Notes under the pieces: model-generated | What the model saw: only the letters and a program-made list of their open reading frames with translations | Told to the model about the DNA's origin: nothing | The model's database searches: none | Part shown: positions 33,352 through 45,555 of the stretch, one piece after another | How the letters are laid out: each line of letters begins with the position of its first letter | How positions within the stretch are numbered: the stretch's first letter is position 1 | Made by a program: the position numbers and the translations under genes | DNA from: Camellia lanceoleosa | Taxonomy: Eukaryota > Streptophyta > Magnoliopsida > Ericales > Theaceae | Assembly: GCA_025200525.1 (NCBI GenBank) | Contig: CM045762.1 | Coordinates: 190,365,154 to 190,429,153 of the forward strand | Direction of reading: 5' to 3' | Length of the DNA: 64,000 nucleotides

Positions 33352-35336
33352 TGTCACGACCCCAACCCGCCCCTAGTAGGATGGTGCCGTGATGGCCAGT
33401 AATCCGTGATTACCGAAGGCCAACTTATGAAAATCCACACACAAGAAGGTACACATAGGGGGCTTACAAACAAAATGCGGAAGCAATAAATTAAAATACA
33501 AGTGGTCCATGAGAGCTGTGCGTAAATCAAATGAAATGACATATACAATATAGTCTTACAACTAGTCCAACAAATATCAAAATACAATTCACATCTTGAT
33601 CAAAAGGCTTCTAAGCCGACATGTACAAAATACAGGGAATACAAGCCAAGAAGCATGATTTTCAAGATCTGCCGAGGTGAATACAAAATGCCAACGTAAA
33701 CACAAAACGCCGGAGTAGAAACAGCATTGCCGACAAGAATACAAAACAAGGCCGACGTAATCAAGAATCCAAAATAAGCTTGCAAACACATCTAGGCGTC
33801 ACCGCCGTCTTGCTCATCACCTACATATATATATAGAGGGTGAGTATGAAAACTCAGTGAATGGTACTAGTAATAAAGGTTTTGCATGAATATAGCCGAA
33901 GTCTGTACAAAACAAGACATGTCAAAACCATCCAAATATTAGCCGAGGTTCTTTCTTCGCAAGGCACATCAAAACTTTACCAAATCAAGGGATGAACCGT
34001 ATTCATCTATCAAATCTTACAAGTTCAAGGATGCTCATTAACATCGGCAAAACACAATCAAGCTTTCCGAACAACAAATCCACGCGGTAAACCGTCAGTG
34101 GCAAAACAAGGCTGTACGATCCGTAATCGTTTTAAACAAAGTGGTGCTGCAAAAGTTTATAGTCCTCCAGCCAGGGGACTTGTGTTACTTAGGCCCGTAG
34201 CCCTTTTTAACACGATGGCTTTTCCAAGAAAGGACCGTATCCTTTATTTCAAGACTGGTGTCACTTAGGCCCGTAGCCCTGTTTGACAAAGGGTGCTGCG
34301 AAAGTTTAGAGTCCTCCAGCCAAGGGACTTGTTTCCAAGAAAGGACCGTATCCTTTTATCCATAGCGCTGCGAAAGTTTAGAGTCCTCCAGCTAAGGGAC
34401 TTTTACACTTAGTACTGCGAAAGTTTATAGTCCTCCAGTACAAGGGACTTTCAAGATACATCAAAGCAAAGCTCATACTTGATACATCGAATAGGCTAAC
34501 CATTCATGCTTAACAAAATACTTTCATCAAAACAAGGCAAAACGAGATTTAACAAAACGGTATAACATAGCTTTACTAGAAGCACCACTCACCTGGCTCT
34601 TCAGGTGTAGGCTCAAAGCAAGATCAAAGTCCTCAAAACTCAAATCCAACGGTTCGATCTTCTACGATCAAGCTCGGAACTCAACTCTCTCTCTCTCTAA
34701 AACTCTTACTCCTTGTTCTAGAGCTTCTCTCTCTAAAGGAATAAAGATTTGAGACCAAATGATACCAAAAGATACAAAATGATGTGTTATAGGCCTGTCG
34801 GCTGACTTAGCCTCCAGTTTGGACACGTGGCATCACCGGGTTAGTCTAACTCAAAAAGGTGACTGATTGATAAGACAAGTCTCTGACAAAATGTATACAA
34901 CAAGCTAGATGGCAAAACACGTCGGCGAGCAAGGACATCGGCTAGAGTCAAAACTTCGGCAACAGGTCAACAAAGACATCGGCTATGGAGGTCGGCACTT
35001 GACTAAGCTGTGCCACACCTTGGCCTGGGTATGCCACATCTCGGCCTAGGCCATACCCGACCAAGGACAAGGATCACTTAGCATAAAACATCTCGGCAAA
35101 CATGCCGTGGTGAAGATGGAGGTCGGCTAAGGTTCCAAAACTGTTCTAAATGCAAAGGTTCAAAGGCGAACTATGCTAGGTTGACCTCGGCTACACACGC
35201 CAAGCAAGGTACGAGTTCAAGCAAGTAACAATTAACAAGGCAAAGAAAAACAAGATAATCAAGATTACAAACTTGACAAGGCAAGGTCATACAAAATGCA
35301 TGCAAGCAAGACTAATTCAAAGTGAGGGTTGTTACA
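33352..35336 (-). repeat. 3' LTR of element C
   Basis: 1985 bp; on its own strand it begins TGTAACAACCCTCAC and ends GGGGTCGTGACA. Nearly identical to 40005-41988. Confidence 0.97.
34135..34450 (-). repeat. Tandem repeats in the element C LTR
   Basis: Four spaced units of CTGCGAAAGTTTAGAGTCCT followed by CCAG...AAGGGACTT, interleaved with two GGCCCGTAGCCCT and three AAAGGACCGTATCCTTT words (the last palindromic). The same array is at 40788-41103 and, diverged, in the solo LTR at 17735-17935. Confidence 0.9.
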
Positions 35337-35352
35337 TCCTACCCCCCTTAAA
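35337..35352 (-). other. Polypurine tract of element C
   Basis: The minus strand reads TAAGGGGGGTAGGA immediately before the 3' LTR. This primes second-strand synthesis in the element's life cycle. Confidence 0.9.
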
Positions 35353-35392
35353 GAAGTTTGGTCCCCAAACTTAAGGTACCTTGTTCCAAGAA

Positions 35393-36145
35393 TTATTCTG
35401 GATGTCGAATTTTCATTTCTTCTTCCATTTCCCATGTGGCATCCTTGCCGTAATGCTCTTTCCATTCCACCTTTACCATTGGTATTGACTTGTTTCTCAG
35501 TTGCCTAATCTGTCTGTCAACAATAGACGTCGGCCTCTCTTCATAATCTAAATTCTTGTTAACTTCAATTCCAGAGAAGTCAATCACATGCAGTGGATCC
35601 CGAATATACTTCCTTAACATTGAAATGTGAAATACATTATGGACTTGGCTCAGTTCTGGCGGTAGAGCAAGTCTGTAGGCAACAGTGTTAACCTTGTCAA
35701 GAATTTCAAATGGCCCAATATAACGGGGCGCTAACTTACCTTTCTTCCCAAATCTAGAAACTCCTTTCATTGGTGAAACTTTCAGGAATACATGGTCCCC
35801 AACTTCAAATTCTAGCTCGTTCCTTCTCTGGTCGGCGTAACTCTTTTGTCGGCTCTGGGCAGCCTTAATCCTCTATTGGATAAGTTTAATCTTCTCTGTT
35901 GTTACTTGAATCAGTTCGGGACCAAGCAGAGCTCTGTCTCCCACTTCGGTCCAGCATATCGGCGATCTGCATTTCCTCCCATACAAAGCTTCATACGGTG
36001 CCATGCCAATACTAGCTTGGTAACTGTTATTGTACGCGAATTCTACTAAGGGTAGATGCACTCCCCAATTTCCTTGGAAGTCCAATACACAAAGTCTAAG
36101 CATATCTTCAAGTGTTTGAATTGTTCTCTATGTCTGTCCATCCGT
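35393..36145 (-). pseudogene. Element C integrase C-terminal part with chromodomain-like tail
   Basis: Continues the pol frame beyond the stop at 36146-36148. It contains TDGQT, a TAG at 36128-36130 where the catalytic Glu of the integrase normally sits (TDGQ-S/T-E), then [40 protein letters not shown], a stop at 35873-35875, the GPFEIL and HNVFHISMLRKY blocks, and a tail (RQIRQLRNKSIPMVKVEW...ATWEMEEEM) typical of the chromodomain region of Tekay elements. It ends at TAA 35393. All pieces are in the same frame as the upstream pol. Confidence 0.9.
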
Positions 36146-39100
36146 CTAGGGATGAAAAGCTGTACTAAATCTCAGCTCGGCTCCGAAAGCCCTCTGTAGA
36201 CTCTGCCAAAATCTGGAAACAAATTTAGGATCTCTGTCCGACACGATCGACATCGGCACTCCATGAAGTCTGACAATCTCGTTCACATATACCAAGGCAA
36301 GTTGATCGGTGCTGAAGGTAGTCTTAACAGGTAGAAAGTGTGCTGACTTAGTTAATCTGTCAACAACAACCCAAATCGAGTCTATACCCTTCTGTGTCTT
36401 CGGCAATCCAACCACAAAATCCATGGAGATGTGTTCCCATTTCCACTCAGGAATCGGCAAAGGTTGTAGGAGTCCTGCTGGTCTTTGGTGTTCTGCTTTT
36501 ACTTGTTGACAATGCAAACACTGAGATACAAATTCGGCTATATCTCTCCTCATATTCGGCCACCAAAACATCTGTTTTACATCTTGATACATCTTAGTGT
36601 TTCCTGGATGAACTGCAAACTTGGAAGCATGAGCTTCCTGCAAAATCTTCCTTTTCAACTCTGGAACATCGGCCACACACAATCTCCCTTCAAACTTGAG
36701 CACTTGGTTCTCAAAAGTGTACCCTAACCTCGGCCTTGTAACAATCTCCTCGACAATCTTTCTGAAGAATTTATCCTCCATTTGGCTTGCCTTTACTTCT
36801 TCAACAACTGTTGATTCTACTGAGATCATGGTCAAACATGTCAAATTCCCAACTGACTTTCTGCTCAGAGCGTCGGCTACACTGTTAGCTTTTCCTGGGT
36901 GATACTGAATCTGCATATCATAGTCTTTTAACAGTTCAAGCCATCTCCTCTGCCTCAAATTCAACTCTTTCTGAGTGAACAGGTACTTCAAACTCTGATG
37001 ATCTGTAAAAACCTGACAAGAAGCTCTATACAAGTAGTGACGCCAAATTTTTAAAGCAAATACAACGGCTGCTAACTCCAAATCATGGGTAGGATAGTTC
37101 TTTTCATGAGGCTTCAACTGACGAGATGCATATGCTATAACTTTACCCCCTTGCATTAATACACAACCCAAACCCTTATGCGACGCATCACTAAAGATGT
37201 GAAATTCTTCATTACCTGATGGAAGTACAAGCACTGGTGCGGTAACCAACCTCGTCTTCAATTCCTGGAAAGCTGACTCCCGATCTTCAGTCCATTCATA
37301 CGGTGCTCCCTTCATAGTCAATTGCGTCAATGGAATTGCAATTCTTGAGAAATCCTTCACAAACTTCCTGTAATAGCCTGCCAAACCCAGAAAACTTCGA
37401 ACCTCGGACACATTAGTTGGCCTCGGCCAATTCACTACGGCTTCGATTTTGCTAGGATCAACTGAGATACCCTCTTCGTTTATTACATGACCCAGAAATG
37501 AAATAGTAGAAAGCCAAAACTCACACTTGCTAAACTTAGCATACAATTTCCGGTCTCTCAAGATCTGCAAAGCAAGTCTCAAATGGTTCTCATGTTCAGC
37601 TTCACTCTTGGAATAGATTAATATATCATCAATGAAGACGACTACAAACTCATCTAAGTATGGCTTGAAGACTCTATTCATTAGATCCATGAATGCAGCA
37701 GGGGCATTGGTCACTCCAAAAGGCATCACTAAAAACTCATAGTGGCCATATCTTGTCCGAAAAGCAGTCTTCTCAACATCCTCGGCTTTAACTTTAAGCT
37801 GGTGATAACCCGATCTAAGGTCAATCTTAGAAAAGACTCGTGCTCCTCGTAGCTGATCAAGCAAATCATCAATCCTAGGTAATGGGTACTTATTCTTAAT
37901 GGTGACCTTATTGAGTTCTCTATAGTTGATACAAAGACGGAGTGTACCATCCTTTTTCTTAACAAACAAAACGGGTGCGCCCCATGGTGAAGTGCTCGGC
38001 CTAATGAATCCCTTATCCAACAATTCTTGCAGTTGCAGTTTCAGTTCCCTAAGTTCAGCTGGGGCCATTCTATATGGTGTTTTGGAGATCGGCTGTGTTC
38101 CCGGTATGATCTCAACAGTAAACTCTATCTCTCTATCAACTAAGTGACCAGGCAAATCATTCGGAAAAACGTCGGCGAATTCACTGACAACTCGAATGTC
38201 GGCTAAAATAGCATTTCCATTCTGGTTACTCAATACACTACACAGATAACCCTTACACCCTTTTTGGATCAACTTACAGGCCTTCATGGATGAGATGAAG
38301 TAAGGTGGGGGCACTACTCCTTTCCCTTGAAAAGTAACCTCGGCTAGATTTGGGGGTTTCAGTGTGACAATTTTTGCAACACAATTAATAGATGCGCAGT
38401 TCGCCACTAACCAATCCATTCCCAGTATAACATCAAAATAGGCTATGCCTAAGGGCATTAAATCCACTAACAATTCAACATTCTCAATTATAATAATACA
38501 TGCTCTATAGATGGATGCAACAATCATAGATTTCCCAGATGGAGTAGACACAGATAATACATGGTCAAGGGGTTCTAGTTTCCTATTAATCTTCTCGGCA
38601 AACTTAATGGATACAAACGAATGTGTGGAACCCGAATCAATCAACACATAAGCATCTTGAGAGCAAATAGAGAGTGTACCTGATACCACTGCTTCAGTAT
38701 TCTGAGTGTCTCCGGGTACTAGTGCAAATACTCTGCCTTGTCTCATCTGTCCTTTCCCCGCATTACCTTTCTGAACGGTACCTGAGGTGTTCTCACTTTT
38801 CTTGCTGATTTCGGCCTTTGTCTTAGGGCAATCCCTCATGAAATGACCCATTTCTCCACATTCATAGCAAGCTCCAGTCGTCCGACGACAAACCCCGAAG
38901 TGTTGTTTTCCACAATCCGAACATGTCGGCCTAGTATTTCCTTCCTGCCTTGGATAACTAGTACTGCCCTTATTCATCTTCTTCTTGGTGCCTAATTGTG
39001 CTCGGTGACTATCATGGTTCTGCCTCTTTCGCTGATTCTCTCCTGAGCTCTGGTATCTGTTCAAGTTAGCTTCAGCCAAAATGGCCTTGTCCAGCACTTC

Positions 39101-39274
39101 GGCATAGGTCGGCATATTGAGCAGGCTAACCCGGTCTTGAATCGGTCCGCGAAGCCCACTTTCAAACTTTCTAGCCTTCATGTATTCATCGTTGGTCATG
39201 TGAGGTACAAACCTTACCAATTCAGTAAAAACGCGATCATATTCCGCCACTGTTCGGCTGCCTTGCGTCAAAGT
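36146..39274 (-). pseudogene. Element C gag end, protease, RT, RNase H and integrase core
   Basis: About 1042 uninterrupted codons on the minus strand. Starting from the gag domain end ([19 protein letters not shown]) it has a zinc knuckle [14 protein letters not shown] near residue 135, the protease motif [10 protein letters not shown] near 211, RT with [12 protein letters not shown] and [10 protein letters not shown] near 545, RNase H with DAS...DLELAAV...TDHQSL...VADALSRK, the integrase HHCC zinc domain ([11 protein letters not shown]), and the first two catalytic Asp ([16 protein letters not shown]). It ends at a TAG replacing the Gln of FHPQTDGQ. Gag and pol are in one frame, as usual for chromoviruses. 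It would copy and integrate the element; now it is truncated before the third catalytic residue. Confidence 0.95.
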
Positions 39275-39790
39275 CTAAAATTCAGTAGCCTTGCGATTCC
39301 GAACACTGAGGGGAAAATGCTTGTTGTAAAACAGTTCCAAAAACCTTGCCCAAGTTAAACCAGGATTAGTTCCTCTGATCATCATCCACCATCTTCGAGC
39401 GTCATCGTCCAAGGTAAATGCAGCTAATGTCACCTTCTGAACATCGGTGCTAGGGAAGATCTCAAACAGTTTCTCCATTTCCAAAACCCACGCCTCGGCC
39501 TTCATTGGCTCTATACCTCCCGAGAACCTCGGTGGTTTCATTTTCTTGAACTCCCTGATTAAAGATATCGTGCCATCCCCATATAAGGCTGGCTGCGGAG
39601 GAGCTTGGGGCATTGGGGGAGGTGGAACTACATTTCGGCCGTTTGTCTGCTCGGCCGGGGTCGAAGTGGCACTAGCGTACTGCTGCCTGGTTTGTCTCAA
39701 CTCGCGGGCCAAACCCTCCACTAATCTTTCCAATCTGTCTAATCTGTCTTCGGGCTGACCCCGAGCAACTGGTGGTCTACCTCTCCTCAT
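39275..39790 (-). pseudogene. Element C gag N-terminal part
   Basis: I chose the ATG at 39790 (MRRGRPPVARGQPEDR), which is the common Tekay gag start, rather than the upstream in-frame ATG at 39898, whose extension is hydrophobic and unlike gag. A coiled-coil-like stretch (RLDRLERLVEGLARELRQTR) is followed by the gag domain (EAWVLEMEKLFEIF, LTLDDDARRWW-like and FYNKHFP motifs). It ends at a TAG (39275-39277) after about 171 codons; the frame continues directly into the pol segment. Confidence 0.92.
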
Positions 39791-39988
39791 GATGCTATGA
39801 GTATACAAAGTGTGACTTTTTAAGCAAATAACAATTAACCACGCAGGCAAGTAACAATTAAGCAAGCCAAGACAATGCACACCTTGTTCAAATAGCAAGT
39901 AGTATGATGCAACCCTAGCATCTCTCTAAGGGAATACCTATGCTCTTTAGGACTCAAAGTGTGTGAATAACGTATACTAAGGAACTTG

Positions 39989-40001
39989 TGCTCTGATACC
40001 A
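39989..40001 (-). other. Primer binding site of element C (initiator tRNA-Met type)
   Basis: The minus strand reads TGGTATCAGAGCA, three bases inside the 5' LTR end. Confidence 0.95.
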
Positions 40002-40004
40002 TTC

Positions 40005-41988
40005 TGTCACGACCCCAACCCGCCCCTAGTAGGATGGTGCCGTGATGGCCAGTAATCCGTGATTACCGAAGGCCAACTTATGAAAATCCACACACAAGAA
40101 GGTACACATAGGGGGCTTACAAACAAAATGCGGAAGCAATAAATTAAAATACAAGTGGTCCATGAGAGCTGTGCGTAAATCAAATGAAATGACATATACA
40201 ATATAGTCTTACAACTAGTCCAACAAATATCAAAATACAATTCACATCTTGATCAAAAGGCTTCTAAGCCGACATGTACAAAATACAGGGAATACAAGCC
40301 AAGAAGCATGATTTTCAAGATCTGCCGAGGTGAATACAAAATGCCGAAGTAAACACAAAACACCGGAGTAGAAACAGCATTGCCGACAAGAATACAAAAC
40401 AAGGCCGACGTAATCAAGAATCCAAAATAAGCTTGCAAACACATCTAGGCGTCACCGCCGTCTTGCTCATCACCTACATATATATATAGAGAGTGAGTAT
40501 GAAAACTCAGTGAATGGTACTAGTAATAAAGGTTTTGCATGAATATAGCCGAAGTCTGTACAAAACAAGACATGTCAAAACCATCCAAATATTAGCCGAG
40601 GTTCTTTCTTCGCAAGGCACATCAAAACTTTACCAAATCAAGGGATGAACCGTATTCATCTATCAAATCTTACAAGTTCAAGGATGCTCATTAACATCGG
40701 CAAAACACAATCAAGCTTTCCGAACAACAAATCCACGCGGTAAACCGTCAGTGGCAAAACAAGGCTGTACGATCCGTAATCGTTTTAAACAAAGTGGTGC
40801 TGCAAAAGTTTATAGTCCTCCAGCCAGGGGACTTGTGTTACTTAGGCCCGTAGCCCTTTTTAACACGATGGCTTTTCCAAGAAAGGACCGTATCCTTTAT
40901 TTCAAGACTGGTGTCACTTAGGCCCGTAGCCCTGTTTGACAAAGGGTGCTGCGAAAGTTTAGAGTCCTCCAGCCAAGGGACTTGTTTCCAAGAAAGGACC
41001 GTATCCTTTTATCCATAGCGCTGCGAAAGTTTAGAGTCCTCCAGCTAAGGGACTTTTACACTTAGTACTGCGAAAGTTTATAGTCCTCCAGTACAAGGGA
41101 CTTTCAAGATACATCAAAGCAAAGCTCATACTTGATACATCGAATAGGCTAACCATTCATGCTTAACAAAATACTTTCATCAAAACAAGGCAAAACGAGA
41201 TTTAACAAAACGGTATAACATAGCTTTACTAGAAGCACCACTCACCTGGCTCTTCAGGTGTAGGCTCAAAGCAAGATCAAAGTCCTCAAAACTCAAATCC
41301 AACGGTTCGATCTTCCACGATCAAGCTCGGAACTCAACTCTCTCTCTCTCTAAAACTCTTACTCCTTGTTCTAGAGCTTCTCTCTCTAAAGGAATAAAGA
41401 TTTGAGACCAAATGATACCAAAAGATACAAAATGATGTGTTATAGGCCTGTCGGCTGACTTAGCCTCCAGTTCGGACACGTGGCATCACCGGGTTGGTCT
41501 AACTCAAAAAGGTGACTGATTGATAAGACAAGTCTCTGACAAAACGTATACAACAAGCTAGATGGCAAAACACGTCGGCGAGCAAGGACATCGGCTAGAG
41601 TCAAAACTTCGGCAACAGGTCAACAAAGACATCGGCTATGGAGGTCGGCACTTGACTAAGCTGTGCCACACCTTGGCCTGGGTGTGCCACATCTCGGCCT
41701 AGGCCATACCCGACCAAGGACAAGGATCACTTAGCATAAAACATCTCGGCAAACATGCCGTGGTGAAGATGGAGGTCGGCTAAGGTTCCAAAACTGTTCT
41801 AAATGCAAAGGTTCAAAGGCGAACTTACTAGGCTGACCTCGGCTACACACGCCAAGCAAGGTACGAGTTCAAGCAAGTAACAATTAACAAGGCAAAGCAA
41901 AACAAGATAATCAAGATTACAAACTTGACAAGGCAAGGTCATACAAAATGCATGCAAGCAAGACTAATTCAAAGTGAGGGTTGTTACA
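40005..41988 (-). repeat. 5' LTR of element C
   Basis: 1984 bp, matching 33352-35336 with about 11 differences (for example near 40345, 40369, 40491, 41316, 41473, 41497, 41545, 41684 and 41826). Confidence 0.97.
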
Positions 41989-42250
41989 TAAAACATGTTA
42001 AAGACTAAGGCATACTACCTAGGCATGTTAGAGCATAAAAGGGCATTACAAGGCAACCATGCTAAGCATGCATAGGAGACCAAAACCAACTTGAAAACAT
42101 GTTATATCATGGCAATATAAGCATGAAAGACAACCAAGGCATGCTCAACACACACTCAAACATGGTGCTCCTTTGGAAGCCAAAACTTGCTCTTTTCAAG
42201 GACATCAAGGAGAGGGGGTGACCCTCCCCTTTTTGAGACTTCAAGGCATA

Positions 42251-42292
42251 CTCTTCACCACTGAAATCCCTCAAGATTTCAGTGGTGAAGAG
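42251..42292. repeat. Perfect 18-bp-stem hairpin in the element B 3' LTR
   Basis: CTCTTCACCACTGAAATC (42251-42268) is the exact complement of 42275-42292 across a 6-base loop. The identical hairpin is in the other LTR at 57982-58023. It could act in RNA processing, as a small-RNA source, or be a tiny inserted inverted repeat. Confidence 0.95.
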
Positions 42293-42799
42293 ATCCTATC
42301 ACCAAAATCTCGGATCTCTCACAAAATAGCACAAAAAGTGACCTTTTCAAGGCCTAAGGGTGGTCAAACCTACCCAAACCACTAAACACTCTTAATATAC
42401 AACAAAGAGGGTTAAAAATCAGAAATTTTTTGTGCCAAACACTAAGCTCAAAAACTGTTTTAAAGCAAGCAAAAATAGGTTGCAAGAATGGGGTAAAAAG
42501 GGAGTTAAGTTCTTACCCTTGTAGCCTTCTTCAACAAAGATGGTGTGATGGCTTCTTTGAGCTTCAAACCAACTCCAAAGCTTCAAAACAAACCTCTGGA
42601 CCCTCAAGAACCAAAGGAAGGTGAAACACTAGGTGCTTGTGTGCAAAAGTGTGAACTAAAGCACCTAGTGTACTAAATAAGCAAGGAAAAAAGAGATAGA
42701 ATAGATATATGATCTAACCTAAAACCAGAGCTTGGTTTCTCTCTAAAATGGCTGAAACCTCTCAAGAATTCCAACCTTAAGCCAAGAAGAAGAGCCTTC

Positions 42800-42809
42800 C
42801 TCTTATAGA
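42800..42809 (-). promoter_or_regulatory. TATA box of element B, 3' LTR copy
   Basis: The minus strand reads TCTATAAGAG, about 40 bp downstream (in LTR direction) of the 24-bp palindrome. Same arrangement as at 58531-58540. Confidence 0.6.
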
Positions 42810-42847
42810 ACTTGTAAGACTTACAAGCTAAGCAAACAAGGGCTCAT

Positions 42848-42871
42848 CCCTCCATACACGTGTATGGAGGG
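42848..42871. promoter_or_regulatory. 24-bp perfect palindrome with G-box core (3' LTR copy)
   Basis: CCCTCCATACAC at 42848-42859 is followed without a gap by its exact complement at 42860-42871, giving a CACGTG core. It is retained without change in the 5' LTR (58579-58602) and lies just upstream of the TATA word. A dimer-binding site for bZIP/bHLH-type regulators is the simplest reading. Confidence 0.85.
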
Positions 42872-43251
42872 GAAGCCAATGGCACACAGCTGTCTGAAAA
42901 TATCTCAGAAAGCAAGTGCACAGTGTCCGACCGGCAAAAAATGTCATTTTGACAAAATTGAGTGCCGACCGGCACAATATAGTGCCGGTGGCAACTACAG
43001 CCAGCCGGTGGCCTCTAGACACAGCCGATGGTGTGTGGGAATGCCTCACAAAGCATTCCTTGCCCCTCTAAGGCAAAACACAGGTGTCTGGTGCAAAACC
43101 GGACACAAAACGGTCAAGTTCGGAGGTCCTGAGGCAAGGCGCGCGAGCCGAGAACTCCGGGAACTCCAAACGAACACACACATGGATGATCACCGAGTGT
43201 TCAAACGGTGACGTCCGATTCTTGTGGACGGTCAAAAATGGGGTGTCTACA

Positions 43252-43272
43252 GTTGCCCCTCTTTGACAGAAC
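43252..43272 (-). other. Polypurine tract of element B
   Basis: The minus strand reads CAAAGAGGGGCAAC directly before TGTAGACACC of the 3' LTR. This sets the orientation of the element. Confidence 0.8.
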
Positions 43273-44914
43273 TCGGAAGTCATAAGAATGACGGGAGTGA
43301 ATGTCAAAGCCCAGAGACGACCCATTTTTGACAAGGCCGAAGACTTGGACAAACATACAAAGCGCAAATGGTTGAACTCGTAAGCTGCCTACGTATCCCT
43401 TTTGGAATCAAACCAGCGTAGTTCATGCAGTAGGCACACATGCCAAGGATAAGATATGCGCCCGTAGGCAGGGGCAAAATGCAAGACAATGCAATGAGCC
43501 GAGCATAACTTATGATCATGCAAAGAAAGCTGTAATGAAGCACACATGCAACAGTTATAAGCTAACATGCAACAGTCTATACTACAATGCAGAAAGGCTG
43601 TAAGAGAATTATGAAATTCTCAAAACGTCTCACTCGGGAGATACAATACCTGGCGGCTCGCCTGGTTCCACTAGCGGTAAATGAACCGTACATACAATAT
43701 CGTGCCTGAAAAGAAAGCAAACTTAACAGGTATAATATGATTAGCAACATGCATGACATATGCAATGCGAGATGATATGCAATATGTACAAAACAATGTA
43801 TGAATAACGTAAATGAAAATGCAACTGAAACTATATGCAAGGCAAACTACATGCAGGGCAATTGAATCATGATTCAAACCGGAATGGTTCGAAACCGCAC
43901 AAATGTCAAATAGATTGATGGAAGTAACAAGTCCGTCTACCATAGAAAAGGTGTCGAAGCCCTCAAGGCGCGAGCGCACACAGAACTATGAGTAATGTAG
44001 ACAGACACAAGAACAAGTATTGGGTGGAATGACATAAGTAGGGAAACGACCCGCTGGGGAGAGAATAATGATCCTAATGCCGGATGCAACAATTATACTA
44101 TAATGTAATGGAAATGGATATGGCGCGCGGGCCAAACCGTATCTTGCTTAGGAAAGGCATGCACACATACAAGCCATGTCTAACACAGAAAAGGGTGCCG
44201 TAACCTCAAACCAACATACCAGCGTGGAGTAGGCGCGATACACAAGGACCATGCTTTGACGTGAAAAGTAAGGGCACATACCAGACCAAGCTCAACAAGG
44301 AAAGGCGCAAGCCATAGATGGAAGATGATGCAGTGGATGCATGCAACTAAAATGCAATGGAAATGGATATTTACAAAAAATGCATGACATATGCACTATA
44401 CTACAATGAAATGCATGACATATGCTTGTTTTTTTTTGTTTTCGGTTTTGAATTTTTGAAAATGCATGACATATGCACTATTTACAAATGATGCATGAAA
44501 TGCATGTTTTTTTTTGAAAATTTTTGGAATGCATGACATATACAGTATTAATGATGCATGATATGCAGTATGATGCAATGGCTGCGATTGCAATTTTCCC
44601 TATTCTCCCAACGGGGTGGTACACTAGGTTGGTTCAGTATCCAGAATTGAGGCGTAAACACGCCGCCTCAACCTATGGGGCTTCCATACAGGTTTCAAGC
44701 CGAGGGTACACCCTCTGGGTATTTAAACCAGACTCTAGTCTCGGAAATTCCGAACCTTTACGTTCTAGGCATAAGCCATTCAAACTCTAGTCTTCACCGT
44801 CCCCATTGGTCTCCTAGGAACTCACCGCAAACACAGACAGGTGGCTTTACCAGACCACCGGAAGTCGTTCGGGCACGACAAACACCGAAGGAATTGCATC
44901 TTCAGAGGATTTAA
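43273..44914. other. Element B 3' untranslated region
   Basis: Non-coding. It holds a GCTGCCTACGTATCC...GGAATCAAACC...CGTAGTTC motif at 43382-43420, often seen near the 3' end of Tat/Ogre-like elements and repeated in this element at 52172-52215. Several AATGCATGACATATGCA words with T-rich spacers occur at 44377-44560. Confidence 0.6.
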
Positions 44915-45481
44915 GGTCTCCTAGACCATGCGGGATTTAAGGTCTCCTAGACCGTACGTGTTTAAGGTCTCGCCAGACCGGAGGGGGGGGCAACTGTTTA
45001 CACAACACTCTAAGTGAGTGTGATGCGAATGAGACACGCATGCGGATGCAAATGGGGCAAACGAGACGCGCGTGCAAGGAGGTGCGCATGCCTCAAAGGA
45101 TGGAAAATGAAGTGCAATGAGGTACACGTGCCTCGACACGCGATGAAATGTAAAATGAGGCACACATACCTCATCAGACGAAGGTTTCGCACCCTCCGAG
45201 GATTTAAGGTCTCCTAGACCGGGCGTGTTTAAGGTCCCGCCGGACCGGCGTTTCGGGACAACGCAAGAGTGGTGTGTAAAATAGCGCGATGAAATGCATG
45301 CCAAATGCAATGAGGGGGCAACTTACCACACCGAAGGTCTTGCACCTCCCGAGGATTCAAGGTCTCCTAGACCGGGCGTGGGGTGATGCAAGATAATGCA
45401 ACCAAGCGGGTTTAAGGTCTCGCCAGACCGTGCATGTTTTTGGTCCCGTCGGACCGTGCGTGTTTTCGGTCCCACCGGACC
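44915..45481. repeat. Nine short stem-loops with covarying stems
   Basis: Copies lie at 44915-44927, 44941-44953, 44966-44979, 45208-45220, 45233-45246, 45361-45373, 45416-45429, 45442-45455 and 45468-45481. Six have GGTCT/AGACC arms; three have GGTCC/GGACC arms, the outer change on one side always matched on the other. Loops are CCT, CGCC, CGTC or CACC. Most are preceded by TTTAAG or TTTT. The stem pairing is kept while the sequence changes, which suggests a structure is maintained. Confidence 0.85.
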
Positions 45482-45555
45482 CTCGTTGAGACAACTGTGC
45501 GAATGTGACACATGTGCCACAAGGGATGCAAAACAATGCAAGTGAGGATGAAATG

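Larger units (their letters stand above)
33352..41988 (-). mobile_element. Element C: Tekay-like Ty3/Gypsy chromovirus nested in the element B LTR
   Basis: Bounded by TGTCACGACCCC (33352) and GTTGTTACA (41988), with the duplication TAAAA at 33347-33351 and 41989-41993. On the minus strand: 5' LTR (41988-40005), primer site (40001-39989), a gag-pol frame from 39790 to about 35393, polypurine tract, 3' LTR (35336-33352). Its two LTRs differ at only about 11 positions in 1985, so this is the youngest layer. The whole gag-pol is one frame broken only by stop codons. Confidence 0.95.
30876..43251 (-). repeat. 3' LTR of element B, interrupted by element C
   Basis: Matches the other LTR (55252-58952) throughout except for the 8637-bp element C and its duplicated TAAAA. 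Without them it is 3734 bp against 3701, the difference being mainly one indel near 43080. It contains the palindrome (42848-42871), the TATA word (42800-42809) and the long hairpin (42251-42292). Confidence 0.95.

Noticed and set aside
33354..33791. Minus-strand frames repeated at 40007-40444
   Set aside because: Lie in the element C LTRs and are duplicated only because the LTRs are.
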